DNA of 64,000 nt from Mesorhizobium sp. M1D.F.Ca.ET.043.01.1.1 (GTDB lineage Bacteria; Pseudomonadota; Alphaproteobacteria; Rhizobiales; Rhizobiaceae), in contig NZ_CP034444.1 of NCBI RefSeq assembly GCF_003952385.1, positions 682,001 to 746,000 on the forward strand, written 5' to 3'. This document shows positions 1 through 8,644 of this stretch, one piece after another (positions within the stretch are counted from its first letter, which is position 1; each line of letters begins with the position of its first letter). The position numbers and the translations under genes were made by a program. The notes below the pieces were generated by a model. It ran no database searches and was not told the origin of the DNA. It worked only from the letters and a program-made list of their open reading frames with translations.

Positions 1-343
1 AAGCCTTCATCCGCATCACCAGCCGGCGCGACCAGGCCAAGCCGCTGACGCGCCTGTTCATGGCTTCCACCTTGCTGTCACCCCAGCAAGCCCTCGAGCT
101 CACCAGAGCCCATTGGCAGATCGAGAACGGCCTGCACTGGATGCTGGATGTTCATCTGGACGAGGATCAATCCCGTGCCCGCAAGGACAACGCCCCCGCC
201 AACACCGCCCTCCTCAACCGCATCGCCAGAAATCTCCTTCAGGCCGCAGATGTCGATAAAGTCCCCATCAGTCACCGCATCAAGAAATGCGCTTGGAATG
301 ACGGCTATCTCATCCAGGCCATCACCCATATGCGATAGCCCTG
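1..343 (+). mobile_element. ISAs1-family insertion sequence, copy A (3' end only)
   Basis: This is the right-hand end of an insertion sequence cut by the window start. It matches the right end of the complete copy at 27668-28822, on the opposite strand, including the transposase C-terminus and the terminal bases just after the stop. By comparison with the complete copy the element ends with the CTG at 341-343. The next bases, 344-353 (CCCTTGTGGG), would then be the target duplication and are part of a mosaic hairpin repeat. The left end lies outside the window, so the duplication cannot be confirmed here. Confidence 0.85.
3..338 (+). CDS. ISAs1-family transposase, C-terminal fragment (cut by window edge)
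   Basis: The last 111 residues of a DDE transposase are in frame from base 3 and end with TAG at 336-338. The stretch after about residue 30 (HWQIENGLHWMLDV) carries the glutamate of the catalytic DDE triad in ISAs1/IS1358 transposases. The residues are identical to the C-terminus of the complete transposase at 27673-28767, so the two copies moved recently or are kept similar. The 5' part lies before the window. Identification is firm; whether this copy is intact cannot be judged. Confidence 0.85.
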   Translation, partial: AFIRITSRRDQAKPLTRLFMASTLLSPQQALELTRAHWQIENGLHWMLDVHLDEDQSRARKDNAPANTALLNRIARNLLQAADVDKVPISHRIKKCAWNDGYLIQAITHMR

Positions 344-366
344 CCCTTGTGGGGGAGATTGTCAGT
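344..366. repeat. Half of a mosaic palindromic repeat next to IS copy A
   Basis: CCCTTGTGGGGGAGATTG is the right half of the dispersed hairpin seen whole at 22713-22745. The left half is missing because the insertion sequence sits in the loop. The text after it (GTCAGTTCCGGCG) also resembles the sequence after other copies. Confidence 0.7.
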
Positions 367-424
367 TCCGGCGACGGCGCCCGGAACCCGCCCTCCATCG
401 CCCACGTTTGCAAAGGAGCACTAC

Positions 425-652
425 GTGAAATGGAGATGGACAATGGCAAGCGCAGCCGACCGCGATGCGCGGCACCACACGCAGAAAATGCAGAAAGCAT
501 TCCAGGAGATCCAAGACCACCTCCGGGAAGACATCACAAAGGTCGATGAGCCCCAGCTCAAGGCAATGTTCGAAACGTCGGCGGAGGTCCTGGGCGGCCT
601 GATCAAAGCGTTCCGGGATTATGAGCACAAGAACGAGGCAGCCTGGCGATAG
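425..652 (+). CDS. Small hypothetical protein, 75 aa
   Basis: I do not recognise this family. A GTG start at 425 is preceded by AAAGGAG at 412-418 with 6 bases of spacing, which decides against the longer upstream frame that runs into the repeat. The protein is hydrophilic, with a likely long helix in its second half (residues about 15-70, rich in Gln, Glu, Lys and Leu). There is no signal peptide or membrane segment. It stands alone between the IS end and the VOC gene. It is probably a cytosolic helical protein; no function is claimed. Confidence 0.6.
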   Translation: MKWRWTMASAADRDARHHTQKMQKAFQEIQDHLREDITKVDEPQLKAMFETSAEVLGGLIKAFRDYEHKNEAAWR

Positions 653-761
653 CCCGCTGGAGCGTTTCACCGCTCCACGGGAACGACGAGCCGCTTTATC
701 TTTTTTCCGAACGGGGAAACCGTTACGCGCTTTTCCTGGATGAGATCAGCGAGGCAAGACG

Positions 762-1139
762 ATGTCCGCGACTGTAAATGTCCGATACATGGTCGACGAC
801 GTCGACGACGCCGTGGCCTGGTACACGCAGCACCTGGGCTTCAAGCAGCTTTCGAACCATGCGCCGGCCTTCGCGGACGTCACGCGGGGAGCGCTTCGGC
901 TGCTGCTCAGCGGTCCGACCAGTTCAGCGGGCAGGCCAATGCCGGATGGCCAGCGGCCGGGTCCCGGAGGGTGGAACCGCATTCACCTGATCGTCGAGGA
1001 CCTTGCGGCGGAGGTAGCCCGGCTGAAGACGGCGGGCCTCAATTTCCGCAATGAAATCGTGAAGGGTCCAGGCGGCTCACAGATTCTGCTGGTCGATCCT
1101 TCCGGTAATCTGGTGGAACTGTTCCAACCGGCGCAGTGA
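762..1139 (+). CDS. VOC-superfamily (glyoxalase/bleomycin resistance-like) protein
   Basis: A 125-residue single-domain protein with the paired beta-alpha-beta-beta-beta modules of the vicinal oxygen chelate fold. The start VRYMVDDVDDAVAWYTQHLGF is the usual first module, and the end (QILLVDPSGNLVELFQP) is the typical second-module metal-binding strand. Family members are lyases, dioxygenases or antibiotic-binding proteins, and the substrate cannot be read from the sequence. The start ATG follows GCGAGGCAAGACG. It is monocistronic and probably cytosolic. Confidence 0.85.
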   Translation: MSATVNVRYMVDDVDDAVAWYTQHLGFKQLSNHAPAFADVTRGALRLLLSGPTSSAGRPMPDGQRPGPGGWNRIHLIVEDLAAEVARLKTAGLNFRNEIVKGPGGSQILLVDPSGNLVELFQPAQ

Positions 1140-1277
1140 GCGCAATTTCCAGGTGACGGCGGGCGAGAGACCGGTGCCGCGCCGGCGCGCCGAGATAGCT
1201 ATTGCGTGCTGCCTGCAGGTGCTGCCACCGGAGTTTTTGTTTTGTATGTTCCGGGACCACCACCTGGAGAGGGAACC

Positions 1278-1778
1278 ATGCAGCGCATCCCGGCAATACT
1301 CGTCCTTGCACTTTTCCTCCCCGCCGCCTTTCTGGCCACCCTCCCTGCCCATGCCGCGTCCTGCGCCTGGTCGGCCAAGATGGAAGAGGACGAGGGCGGC
1401 AGCGTGCTGATGGCTTCGGTTTGCGGCGGGCCAGAGGGCGATGCGAGCCTGATGCTGGCCTGCTTCGACAGGCCGGTACTGAGCTACGATCTGGGCGGCG
1501 CTGGCGGGGAGATCGAGCCGGGCACCCGCGGGTCCTTCACGTTCAAGGCCGGCGGCAAGAGCGTGACCAAAAAGCTCGTTCTCGAGGCGATGTACAATTA
1601 TTTCACGACGGACCTCTCCGGCCCCTCCGACCCGCTGCTGGCGCTCTTGCGCGGCAAGGGCGAGGTGACGATCAGCGCCGACAAATATGGCGCGGCGAGC
1701 TTCCCGCTGACGGGATCGAGCGCGGCGATCGGCAAGGTGCTGGCCGAGTGCGACAAGGGTTCGGGCGAGGCGGATTGA
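1278..1778 (+). CDS. Secreted hypothetical protein, 166 aa
   Basis: The ATG at 1278 follows GAGAGGGAACC and begins a clear signal peptide (MQRIPAILVLALFLPAAFLA then PAHA, cleavage near residue 25). The mature part is small and contains several cysteines (near residues 28, 46, 61 and at the end) that could form disulfides in the periplasm. No family was recognised. A longer in-frame extension back to 1206 has no ribosome site and would bury the signal peptide, so it was not used. A hairpin follows the stop. Confidence 0.65.
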   Translation: MQRIPAILVLALFLPAAFLATLPAHAASCAWSAKMEEDEGGSVLMASVCGGPEGDASLMLACFDRPVLSYDLGGAGGEIEPGTRGSFTFKAGGKSVTKKLVLEAMYNYFTTDLSGPSDPLLALLRGKGEVTISADKYGAASFPLTGSSAAIGKVLAECDKGSGEAD

Positions 1779-1782
1779 ATCT

Positions 1783-1812
1783 CCCCGATCTCCTTCTCAG
1801 GGAGATCGGGAA
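1783..1812. terminator. Hairpin between convergent genes
   Basis: CCCGATCTCC (1784-1793), a 7-base loop and GGAGATCGGG (1801-1810) form a 10-bp stem just after the stop of the secreted protein gene and before the end of the opposite gene at 1848. There is no clear T run, so it may be a degenerate mosaic repeat acting as a bidirectional terminator. Confidence 0.5.
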
Positions 1813-1847
1813 GTTCATCGCTTTCGCCGATCGCCGGCGGCGAGTTC

Positions 1848-2858
1848 CTACCACTCCAGCCCGAATACCAATTTGCCGAAATGCAGGCCGCCGGCGGCCA
1901 TGTGGGTGTAGGCTTCGGTCGCATCGTTGTGTGAAAACACCTTGTCGACGACCGGCTCGATACCGGCGGCGCCGACGGCGCGGGCGGCGTCGCGCAGGTC
2001 GGACACCGAACCGGTGTTGTTGCCCACCACCCTCAGCGCCTTGATGATGATCGGCAGCAGGTTGACGGTCGCCTCGGCGCCGGTGACGAAGCCGATGGTG
2101 AACAGCGTGCCGCCGGGCGCGGTGGCGTTGACGGCGCGCGCGAAGGTAGCGGTGCCGCCGGTCTCGACGACAAGGTCGGCGCCAAGACCATCGGTCAGTT
2201 CCAGCACCTTGCCGTCCCAGTCGGGCGTCGCGCGGTAGTTGATCAGGTGATCGGCGCCGAGCGCCTTGGCCCGCTCGAGCTTCTCGTCCGAGGACGAAGT
2301 GATGACGACGGTGGCTCCGGCCGCCTTGGCTAGTTGCAAGGTGAAGATCGAGACGCCTCCGGTACCGAGCAGCACGACCACCGAGCCCGGCCGGACATCG
2401 GCGGCGCGAAGCGCGTTCCAGGCGGTGGTGCCCGCGATGGGCAGGGTCGAGGCCGCCTCGAAGGAGAGATGCTGCGGGATCGGCACGACCGAATTGGCCG
2501 GCAGGGCGACATATTCGGCCAGCGACCCGGGCAGCGAGATGCCGCGCATCTGCGTCATCTCGTAAGGCCGCGGCCGGCCGCCGATCCAGCGCGGCTTGGC
2601 GTGGGCGACGACGCGGTCGCCGACGGCGAAGCGGGTGACGCCCTCGCCGAGCGCGACGATCTCGCCGGCGCCGTCGGCAACCGGAATGAGCGGGAAGACC
2701 GGTCCGGGATAGTTGCCGCTGGCGACGGCGACATCGACGAAATTCAGGCTCGCGGCGCGCTGGCGGATCAGCACCTCGCCGCGCTGCGGTTCGGGCGTGG
2801 CGACGGTGGCGGCGCGGAAGGCGTCCAGCCTGGGCTGGCTGAGTTCGATGGCTTTCAT
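1848..2858 (-). CDS. Zinc-independent MDR-family NAD(P)H quinone reductase/alcohol dehydrogenase
   Basis: A 336-residue medium-chain dehydrogenase/reductase. The N-terminal half is the GroES-like catalytic domain (PQRGEVLIRQRAASLNFVDV is typical of quinone reductases). A Rossmann domain follows, with a glycine motif around GTGGVSIFTLQLA near residue 165 and the SSSDEKLERAKALGAD segment that reads the cofactor phosphate. The cysteines of the structural zinc loop are absent, which fits the quinone-reductase branch. It is transcribed divergently from the LysR gene at 2958, its probable regulator. The electron acceptor is unknown. Confidence 0.85.
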   Translation of the reverse strand: MKAIELSQPRLDAFRAATVATPEPQRGEVLIRQRAASLNFVDVAVASGNYPGPVFPLIPVADGAGEIVALGEGVTRFAVGDRVVAHAKPRWIGGRPRPYEMTQMRGISLPGSLAEYVALPANSVVPIPQHLSFEAASTLPIAGTTAWNALRAADVRPGSVVVLLGTGGVSIFTLQLAKAAGATVVITSSSDEKLERAKALGADHLINYRATPDWDGKVLELTDGLGADLVVETGGTATFARAVNATAPGGTLFTIGFVTGAEATVNLLPIIIKALRVVGNNTGSVSDLRDAARAVGAAGIEPVVDKVFSHNDATEAYTHMAAGGLHFGKLVFGLEW

Positions 2859-2934
2859 GGTTCACTCCGTGGGGTGGACGATTGATGGGTTGAGCGAACC
2901 TAGCTACTGCGCTATTTCTCGATAATCATTGGAC

Positions 2935-2955
2935 TTTGCATTTGAGCATTGCAAA
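2935..2955. promoter_or_regulatory. Inverted repeat, candidate LysR operator
   Basis: TTTGCA (2935-2940), 9 bases, then TGCAAA (2950-2955): a perfect 6+6 palindrome ending 2 bases before the LysR ATG at 2958. It lies in the 99-bp divergent promoter region. LysR proteins often bind such symmetric sites and autoregulate. The role here is inferred from symmetry and position. Confidence 0.45.
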
Positions 2956-2957
2956 TC

Positions 2958-3914
2958 ATGCAGCAATCCTATGAACCCTCCGCCCTTGCCGAAATGGCGG
3001 CCTTCGCCGCCGTAGCCGAGGCGCGCTCCTTCACCAGGGCGGCAGCGCGGGTCGGACGCGATGCGACCATCCTGTCGCGCCGCCTGCAGTCGCTGGAGGG
3101 GCGGCTGGGGGTCAGGCTGCTCCACCGCACGACCCGCAGCGTAGCGCTGACGGAGGCGGGCGCGGAATTCCTGGTGCGCGTGCGCGCCATCCTCGCCTCG
3201 GTCGACGAGGCGGAAGCCGCCGCCTCGGCGCATGCCGGCGGCCGGCCGCGCGGGCTGCTCCGGCTTTCGCTGCCCGGCACGTTCGGGCGCATGTGGATCG
3301 GGCCGTTCCTGCCGCAGTTCCTCGCCGAATTCCCGGAAGTGCGCATCGAGGCCGAATTCTCCAACCGCTTCGCCGATCTCGTCGCCGAGAATTTCGACGT
3401 CGCCGTGCGGCTGGGCAGCCTGGAGGATTCGCGGCTGGTGGCGCGCAAGGTGGCGACGCGGCGCCGGCTGCTCTGCGCCGCGCCCTCCTACCTCGCCCGA
3501 AGGGGCAGACCGGAAACGCCGCAGGCGCTGCTCGAACATTCCTGCCTCGGCTTCACCGGTTTCCAGACCTTTCCGGCCTGGGAGATGACCGACCGCGAGG
3601 GCCGGCGCGTGCGCGTCGAGGTTTCGGGGCCGTTGGTCGGCGACGATGCCGAGGTGCTGGTCGAGGCCGCCGTGCAGGGCGTCGGCCTGATGATGAGCAC
3701 CGACTGGCTGGTCGGACGCGAGCTCGCCGACGGCCGGCTGGTGCCGATCCTGGAGGACTGGACGTTGGCCGACGAGGGCGCGGTCTATGTCGTCATGCCC
3801 TCGGCCAAGGGCCAGGCCGCCAAGACCCGCGCCTTCGCCGACTGGATCGGCAAGCGCTTTTCGCCGGAGCCGCCGTGGCGGCTCACTTCCCCTGCCCCTT
3901 CAGGAACTGGCTGA
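2958..3914 (+). CDS. LysR-family transcriptional regulator
   Basis: A 318-residue LysR protein. An N-terminal winged helix-turn-helix occupies residues about 8-65 ([23 protein letters not shown], then a recognition helix and the [16 protein letters not shown] wing). The rest is a periplasmic-binding-protein-like effector domain of the DsdA/CrgA-like branch ([19 protein letters not shown]). ATG 2958 was preferred over the TTG at 2949. It is divergent from the quinone-reductase-like gene, the usual arrangement of regulator and target. Its 3' end overlaps the slipin gene by 32 bp, tail to tail. Confidence 0.9.
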   Translation: MQQSYEPSALAEMAAFAAVAEARSFTRAAARVGRDATILSRRLQSLEGRLGVRLLHRTTRSVALTEAGAEFLVRVRAILASVDEAEAAASAHAGGRPRGLLRLSLPGTFGRMWIGPFLPQFLAEFPEVRIEAEFSNRFADLVAENFDVAVRLGSLEDSRLVARKVATRRRLLCAAPSYLARRGRPETPQALLEHSCLGFTGFQTFPAWEMTDREGRRVRVEVSGPLVGDDAEVLVEAAVQGVGLMMSTDWLVGRELADGRLVPILEDWTLADEGAVYVVMPSAKGQAAKTRAFADWIGKRFSPEPPWRLTSPAPSGTG

Positions 3915-4641
3915 GCAGATCCACCGGCAGCGGGAACACAACCGTGGAGGAGCGCTCGCCGGCGATGTCGTGCAGGGCCTCGAAATAGCGCAGTTGCATG
4001 GCCTGCGGCTCGGCCGCCAGCATGCGGCCGGCCTCGACGAGCTTTGCCGCCGCTTGCTGCTCGCCGTCGGCGTTGATGACCTTGGCGCGCCGCAGCCGCT
4101 CGGCCTCGGCCTGCTTGGCGATGGCGCGGATCATGCTTTCATTCAGGTCGACATGCTTGATCTCGACGTTCGAAACCTTGATGCCCCAGGCATCGGTGCG
4201 CTGGTCGAGGATCTCCTGAATATCGCTGTTGAGCTTGTCGCGCTCGGCCAGCATCTCGTCGAGCTCGTGCTTGCCGAGCACCGAGCGCAGCGTGGTCTGC
4301 GCCAGCTGGTTGGTGGCGGTCATGAAGTCCTCGACCTGGATGATCGCGCGCTCGGCGTCGACGATGCGGAAATAGAGCACGGCGTTGACCTTCACCGAAA
4401 CGTTGTCGCGCGAGATGACGTCCTGCGGCGGCACGTCCTGCACCACCACGCGCAGGTCCACCCGGACCATCTGCTGGATGAAGGGAACGAGCAGAATGAG
4501 GCCAGGCCCCTTCACCCCGGTAAAGCGACCAAGCGTGAACACCACGCCGCGCTCATATTCCCTGAGGATGCGGATGGCCGCCGACAGGAACATGATCACC
4601 AGCAGGGCAAGGACCAGATAGGCGACATAACCGACCGTCAT
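3883..4641 (-). CDS. Slipin (SPFH/band 7, stomatin-like membrane protein)
   Basis: A 252-residue membrane-anchored SPFH protein. Residues 5-25 form one transmembrane segment and the rest is the band 7 domain ([34 protein letters not shown], and the [21 protein letters not shown] coiled helix). Slipins form ring-like oligomers at the inner membrane and associate with NfeD-type proteins. The start codon overlaps the end of the upstream NfeD gene by 4 bp, so the two are translationally coupled, the standard slipin/NfeD operon. The exact role of the pair is not settled in bacteria. Confidence 0.93.
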   Translation of the reverse strand: MTVGYVAYLVLALLVIMFLSAAIRILREYERGVVFTLGRFTGVKGPGLILLVPFIQQMVRVDLRVVVQDVPPQDVISRDNVSVKVNAVLYFRIVDAERAIIQVEDFMTATNQLAQTTLRSVLGKHELDEMLAERDKLNSDIQEILDQRTDAWGIKVSNVEIKHVDLNESMIRAIAKQAEAERLRRAKVINADGEQQAAAKLVEAGRMLAAEPQAMQLRYFEALHDIAGERSSTVVFPLPVDLLSQFLKGQGK

Positions 4642-6017
4642 CGTCTTGCTCCGTCATTTTCCGAGTTGCGCCGCCGCACCGTCAGCACCAGGTCGCTGAC
4701 CGCGGTTACCTCCGCGCGATCTCCCGGCGCTATCGGCTCGTCGGCCTTCGCCCGCCAGCGTTCGCCGAGCGCCAGCACATGGCCCTCGCCGCCCTGCCAG
4801 TCGAGGATCTCGACCGGGAGGCCGCGCATCGCCTCGCCGCCGATGCGCGGCGGATTGCGCCGCGCCGCCCAGAGGTAGCTGCCGGCAAAAAGTGCCAGCC
4901 CCAGCGTCAACGCCGCGGCAGGGCCGATGATCGCCCAGGATATGGCGAAGCCCGGCCCCTCGATCTTGAGCAGCATCGCCGCGCCGAGCAGGAAGGCGGC
5001 CGCGCCGCCGACCCCCAGCACCACCGTCGGATTGAAAGCCTCGACGATGAGGAAGCCGACGCCGAGCAGCATCAGGGCGAGCCCGGTATAGTTGATCGGC
5101 AGCAGATCGAGCGCATAGAGGGCGAGCACGAGGCAGACGGCGCCGATGACGCCAGGCGCCACCGCGCCGGGGCTCGTGACCTCGAAGACGATGCCGTAGA
5201 AGCCGATCAGCATCAGCAGGACGGCGACGTTCGGATCGGTGATGACGGAGAGAAGCCGGATGAACCAGCCGGGATCCAGCGTCTCGACGGCCAGGCCCTT
5301 CGTGGCCAGCACCACTTTCTTGCCGGCCAGGTCAACGGTGCGGCCGTCGGCCATCTGCAGGAGCTCGGTCGTGTCGCGGGCGACGAAGTCGATGACATGT
5401 TGCTGCAGCGCGGTGCTTGCCGAAAGGCTTGCCGCCTCGCGCACGGCCTTCTCGCCCCAGTCGCCGTTGCGCCCGCGTAGCTCGGCGAGCGACCGGATCA
5501 GCGCCACCGCGTCGTTGGTCACCTTGGCCATCATCGCGTCGCCGGCCGGCCGCCCGCTGGCGTCCTTCTGGTCCTTGTCCTTCTCGCCGCCGGGAAGCGA
5601 GGGCAGCCCGCCGAACTCGACCGGCGTCGCCGCGCCCAGATTGGTGCCCGGCGCCATCGCCGCCACATGGGTAGCGTAGAGAATATAGGTTCCGGCGCTT
5701 GCCGCATGGCCGCCGGCCGGCGCGACATAGCCGATGACGGGAACGGGAGAAGCCAGGATGTCGGCGATCATCTCGCGCATCGAGGTGACCAGGCCGCCCG
5801 GTGTGTCGAGCTGAACGATGAGGACCGCGGCATGGCGCTCGGACGCCACCTTGAGCGCATCCTTGAGCTGGCGCGAGCTCGCCGGACCGATGGCGCCGTC
5901 GATCGCGATGCTGAGAGCGACCCTCTCCGCCGCCATTCCGGCCGAGGAGAAGGGGAAAAGAACCGCAGCCACGAAGGCCGCTGCCAGAAGGGCCACCCGC
6001 GCGAGTCTCACGCTCAA
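4638..6017 (-). CDS. NfeD-family membrane-bound ClpP-class serine protease
   Basis: A 459-residue long-form NfeD protein. A signal peptide (residues 1-30) precedes a ClpP/1510-N-like periplasmic protease domain. The likely nucleophile is Ser107 in [12 protein letters not shown] and the likely general base is Lys165 in [11 protein letters not shown], the Ser-Lys pair known from archaeal 1510-N. Four to five membrane segments follow (about 265-385), then a C-terminal OB-fold NfeD domain ([23 protein letters not shown]). It overlaps the downstream slipin gene by 4 bp. Known long homologues cleave stomatin C-termini; the substrate here is inferred to be the slipin. Confidence 0.92.
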   Translation of the reverse strand: MSVRLARVALLAAAFVAAVLFPFSSAGMAAERVALSIAIDGAIGPASSRQLKDALKVASERHAAVLIVQLDTPGGLVTSMREMIADILASPVPVIGYVAPAGGHAASAGTYILYATHVAAMAPGTNLGAATPVEFGGLPSLPGGEKDKDQKDASGRPAGDAMMAKVTNDAVALIRSLAELRGRNGDWGEKAVREAASLSASTALQQHVIDFVARDTTELLQMADGRTVDLAGKKVVLATKGLAVETLDPGWFIRLLSVITDPNVAVLLMLIGFYGIVFEVTSPGAVAPGVIGAVCLVLALYALDLLPINYTGLALMLLGVGFLIVEAFNPTVVLGVGGAAAFLLGAAMLLKIEGPGFAISWAIIGPAAALTLGLALFAGSYLWAARRNPPRIGGEAMRGLPVEILDWQGGEGHVLALGERWRAKADEPIAPGDRAEVTAVSDLVLTVRRRNSENDGARR

Positions 6018-6097
6018 AGCTCCTTCGATTCAATATGGGGTTGTGCCGGGCGAAGTCCAATGAGGGCGGCAGAGGCGCTCCACTTGCAACGTCGGCG

Positions 6098-6158
6098 ATT
6101 GGCGAAAGCCGTCGCGCCGTTCAATCTCCCTCCTCGTGGGGGAGATTATGCGCTCCGA
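6098..6158. repeat. Mosaic palindromic repeat
   Basis: ATTGGCGAAAGCCGTCGCGCC leads into CAATCTCCCTCCTCGTGGGGGAGATT, a stem-loop with arms ATCTCCC and GGGAGAT, then a GCGCTCCG tail. The same order (TTGGCGAAAGC, then the hairpin) recurs at 19613 and 20402, and in reverse at 28855. It lies in the 250-bp gap between the NfeD gene and the DUF1127 gene. Confidence 0.75.
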
Positions 6159-6267
6159 CGATTCCACGGCAGTTTCGACGCCGGCTCCAACGCTCGCTCC
6201 GTCGCCCGTGCCGCATTGTCCCCATCGACGACGCGAAGGAACGCGTCCGCAACCGATGGAGATGACG

Positions 6268-6510
6268 ATGACCACTTTTGATCACGCAACCTACGAAACC
6301 CGCAGCATCGGCTTCAACCTGCCCGGCCCTGCCGGCCGCGCGTTGCGGCTGGCCTACCACGCCATGCGGCTGCGCAGCGACCGCGCCGCGCTGCGGGCCA
6401 TGCCGGACTATCTGTTGAAGGACATGGGCGTCAGCCGCTCGCAGATCGAATACTACACATCCGCGCGCGGCGCGCTCGCCGAATCCGACAGGACGCCTGA
6501 AGCGGGATGA
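6268..6510 (+). CDS. DUF1127 small protein, 80 aa
   Basis: The C-terminal half (AALRAMPDYLLKDMGVSRSQIEYY) is the DUF1127 helix pair with its usual LxDMGxxRxxI pattern. GGAG at 6258-6261 sits 6 bases before ATG 6268, which decides this start over two in-frame ATGs just upstream. DUF1127 proteins in alphaproteobacteria are small and often basic; some affect phosphate, carbon or RNA metabolism, but no single role can be given. A strong terminator follows at 6545. Another DUF1127 gene lies at 45400. Confidence 0.85.
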   Translation: MTTFDHATYETRSIGFNLPGPAGRALRLAYHAMRLRSDRAALRAMPDYLLKDMGVSRSQIEYYTSARGALAESDRTPEAG

Positions 6511-6544
6511 CCGACTGCATCGGCGGCCGGCCGGAAGGTCGACG

Positions 6545-6571
6545 AAAACCCCGGCATCGCCGGGGTTTTTC
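6545..6571 (+). terminator. Rho-independent terminator after the DUF1127 gene
   Basis: CCCCGGC (6549-6555), loop ATC, GCCGGGG (6559-6565), then TTTTT (6566-6570). AAAA precedes the stem, so it could also work on the other strand. Confidence 0.9.
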
Positions 6572-6763
6572 GCGTCTGACCTAGCCCGCTGACCGGCCTG
6601 CCGGCGTTGGGTTCCCACGCCCCAAATGAAACGGGCGATGCAATTTCCACGGTGGGCGTATCGAAAATTCCACGCCCGCACCCACTCTCGTTCAAACGCC
6701 CGACGGTCAAAGAAGGCCGTCACGGCAACCAAGCCGCAAACCAACCTTTTTGGGAGAAGACAA

Positions 6764-7342
6764 ATGCAACCGAACACCAAACCTGCACGACTTCCGCTCA
6801 ATGGCGTCGACACACCGAACCTGTTGGCGACGATCAACTTCGTCGCCGGCCAGCCGGAGCTGGCGAAGTTCCAGTTCCGCGCCCACAATGAATGGATCGA
6901 GGGCACGCACAGCAAGAGCGTCATGCACGGCTTCCACGGCGCCGGCCAGGAGCAGAAGCACGAAAAGCCCTTCTATGCCGACAGCGACCATCCCGCGATC
7001 CTGTGCGGTGCCGACAACGCGCCGACCCCGGTCGAGTGGCTGCTGCATGGGCTGGCGAGCTGCCTGATGGCGGGCCTTGCCAACATCGCCGCGGCGCGCG
7101 GCATCAAGCTCACCAAGGTCTCATGCTCGGTCGACGGCGACATCGACCTGCGCGGCATCCTCGGCATCTCGGACGAGGTCCGCAACGGCTTCCAGAACAT
7201 CCAGGTCTCGTTCGAGGTCGAGGGCGACGCGCCGGCCGAAAAGCTCCAGCAGCTCGTCGAGCAGGCCCGCGCGCGCTCGGCCGTGTTCGACGTGCTGACC
7301 AAGGGCGTTCCGGTGGCGGTCGGGATCAAGACCATCCAGTGA
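6764..7342 (+). CDS. OsmC-family protein
   Basis: A 192-residue OsmC/Ohr-like protein. The signature TPVEWLLHGLASCLMAGLANIAAARG places a conserved cysteine at residue 100, with another at residue 81 and a third near 119. OsmC and Ohr proteins reduce organic peroxides or hydrolyse thioesters with such cysteines. This longer branch (with HNEWIEGTHS before the core) is of uncertain substrate. GGGAGAAG (6752-6758) precedes ATG 6764; the longer upstream frame was rejected. A hairpin terminator follows at 7354. Confidence 0.88.
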   Translation: MQPNTKPARLPLNGVDTPNLLATINFVAGQPELAKFQFRAHNEWIEGTHSKSVMHGFHGAGQEQKHEKPFYADSDHPAILCGADNAPTPVEWLLHGLASCLMAGLANIAAARGIKLTKVSCSVDGDIDLRGILGISDEVRNGFQNIQVSFEVEGDAPAEKLQQLVEQARARSAVFDVLTKGVPVAVGIKTIQ

Positions 7343-7353
7343 CGCAAGACTGG

Positions 7354-7385
7354 GAGACGGTCCGGGGAATCCGGACCGTCTCTTC
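7354..7385 (+). terminator. Rho-independent terminator after osmC-like gene
   Basis: GAGACGGTCCGG (7354-7365), a 5-base loop, CCGGACCGTCTC (7371-7382), then TTCCC. The 12-bp perfect stem makes termination likely although the T run is short. Confidence 0.7.
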
Positions 7386-7406
7386 CCTGGGTTTCGGAAC
7401 AGAGCC

Positions 7407-8633
7407 ATGAAACACGCTGACGTCGTCATCATCGGCGGCGGGCAGGCCGGGCTTGCGCTCAGCCATTGCCTTGGCCGCGTCGGCATCGACCATGTCGTGC
7501 TGGAGCGCTGCCGCATCGGCGAGCGCTGGCGCGCGCAGGCCTGGCAATCGCTGAGGCTGCTTACGCCCAACTGGCTGAACGGCCTGCCCGGCTCGCCCTA
7601 TGACGGCCCGGACCCTGACGGCTTCAGGACGAAAGACGCGTTCGTCCAGGATCTCGAAACCTATGCAACCCGCTGGCAGGTGCCGGTCGAATGCGGCGTC
7701 GAGGTCGTCTCCTGCAGGCGGACCGGCGGCGGCTTCGCGCTCGCCACCAGCGCCGGCGACTGGACGGCAAAAGCCGTCATGGTGGCGACCGGCCACTGCG
7801 ACCGGCCGGTGATCCCCTTTGCATCCGCGACAATGGGCGGGCGGCTGAGCATCCACGCCTCGCAGTATCGGTCCCCCGGCGAACTGCCGCTTGGCGGCGT
7901 GCTGATCGTCGGCGCTTCCTCCTCCGGGGTGCAGATCGCCGACGAGCTCGCGCGCGCCGGCCGGCGTGTCACGCTTTCGGTCGGCAAGCATACACGCCTG
8001 CCCAGGCTGTGGCGCGGCAAGGACATCTTCTTCTGGCTCTGCAAGATGGGCCTGATGGCGCAGCCGCTCGACGGACTCGCCAACCCCGAAAGCGCCAGGC
8101 GCCAGCCCTCGCTGCAGCTTGCCGGGCGGCCGGACAAGGCCGATGTCGACCTCGCCACGCTGCAGGCGCTCGGCGTCGGGCTGGCGGGCCGTGTGCGCGG
8201 CATCGCGAACCGCGAGATCGGCTTCGCCGACGATCTCGCGGCGAGCGTGGCGGCGGCTGAAGCGAAGCAGGCGCGCCTGCTTGCCGGGATCGACCGCTTC
8301 GCTGGCGCCGCGCGGCCGACCCGCCGCCAACCGGTGACAGTGCCTTCGGTCCGCCCAATGCGGCTTTCGCTGGCGGACGGGTCGATCCGCACGATCATCT
8401 GGGCAACCGGCTATGCCCGCTCGTTCGACTGGCTGGAGCCGCTTGCGCTCGGCGCCGATGGCGAGATCGCGCATCAGGGCGGCGTCACCAGCGTTCCCGG
8501 CCTCTACGCGCTCGGCTTCCGCTTCCTGCGCAAGCGGGACTCCAACTTCATCGGCGGCGCCGGCGTCGACGCGCAAGCGATCGCCGCCGAGGTCTCCCGC
8601 TATCTCGACCGCAAGGGCCTGAGGGCCGCCTGA
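7407..8633 (+). CDS. Flavin-containing monooxygenase-like FAD/NAD(P) oxidoreductase
   Basis: A 408-residue two-dinucleotide flavoprotein. The FAD motif is at residues 8-16 (IIGGGQAGLA), the second Rossmann motif at 167-178 (IVGASSSGVQIA), and an ATGY segment near 333 matches the CzcO/FMO family. The middle glycine of the second motif is replaced by serines (GASSSG), a common variant. The family hydroxylates or Baeyer-Villiger-oxidises small molecules. It is first in a three-gene operon with another flavoprotein (11-bp gap) and a MaoC hydratase. The substrate is unknown. Confidence 0.85.
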   Translation: MKHADVVIIGGGQAGLALSHCLGRVGIDHVVLERCRIGERWRAQAWQSLRLLTPNWLNGLPGSPYDGPDPDGFRTKDAFVQDLETYATRWQVPVECGVEVVSCRRTGGGFALATSAGDWTAKAVMVATGHCDRPVIPFASATMGGRLSIHASQYRSPGELPLGGVLIVGASSSGVQIADELARAGRRVTLSVGKHTRLPRLWRGKDIFFWLCKMGLMAQPLDGLANPESARRQPSLQLAGRPDKADVDLATLQALGVGLAGRVRGIANREIGFADDLAASVAAAEAKQARLLAGIDRFAGAARPTRRQPVTVPSVRPMRLSLADGSIRTIIWATGYARSFDWLEPLALGADGEIAHQGGVTSVPGLYALGFRFLRKRDSNFIGGAGVDAQAIAAEVSRYLDRKGLRAA

Positions 8634-8644
8634 GGACACTGACG

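Noticed and set aside
347..424. N-terminal extension of the 75-aa gene
   Set aside because: It runs through the mosaic repeat and has no ribosome site, while GTG 425 has AAAGGAG at the right distance.
1229..1245. LexA-like site GTTTTGTATGTTC upstream of the secreted protein gene
   Set aside because: The spacing is wrong (GTTT-N5-GTTC), so it does not match GTTC-N7-GTTC.
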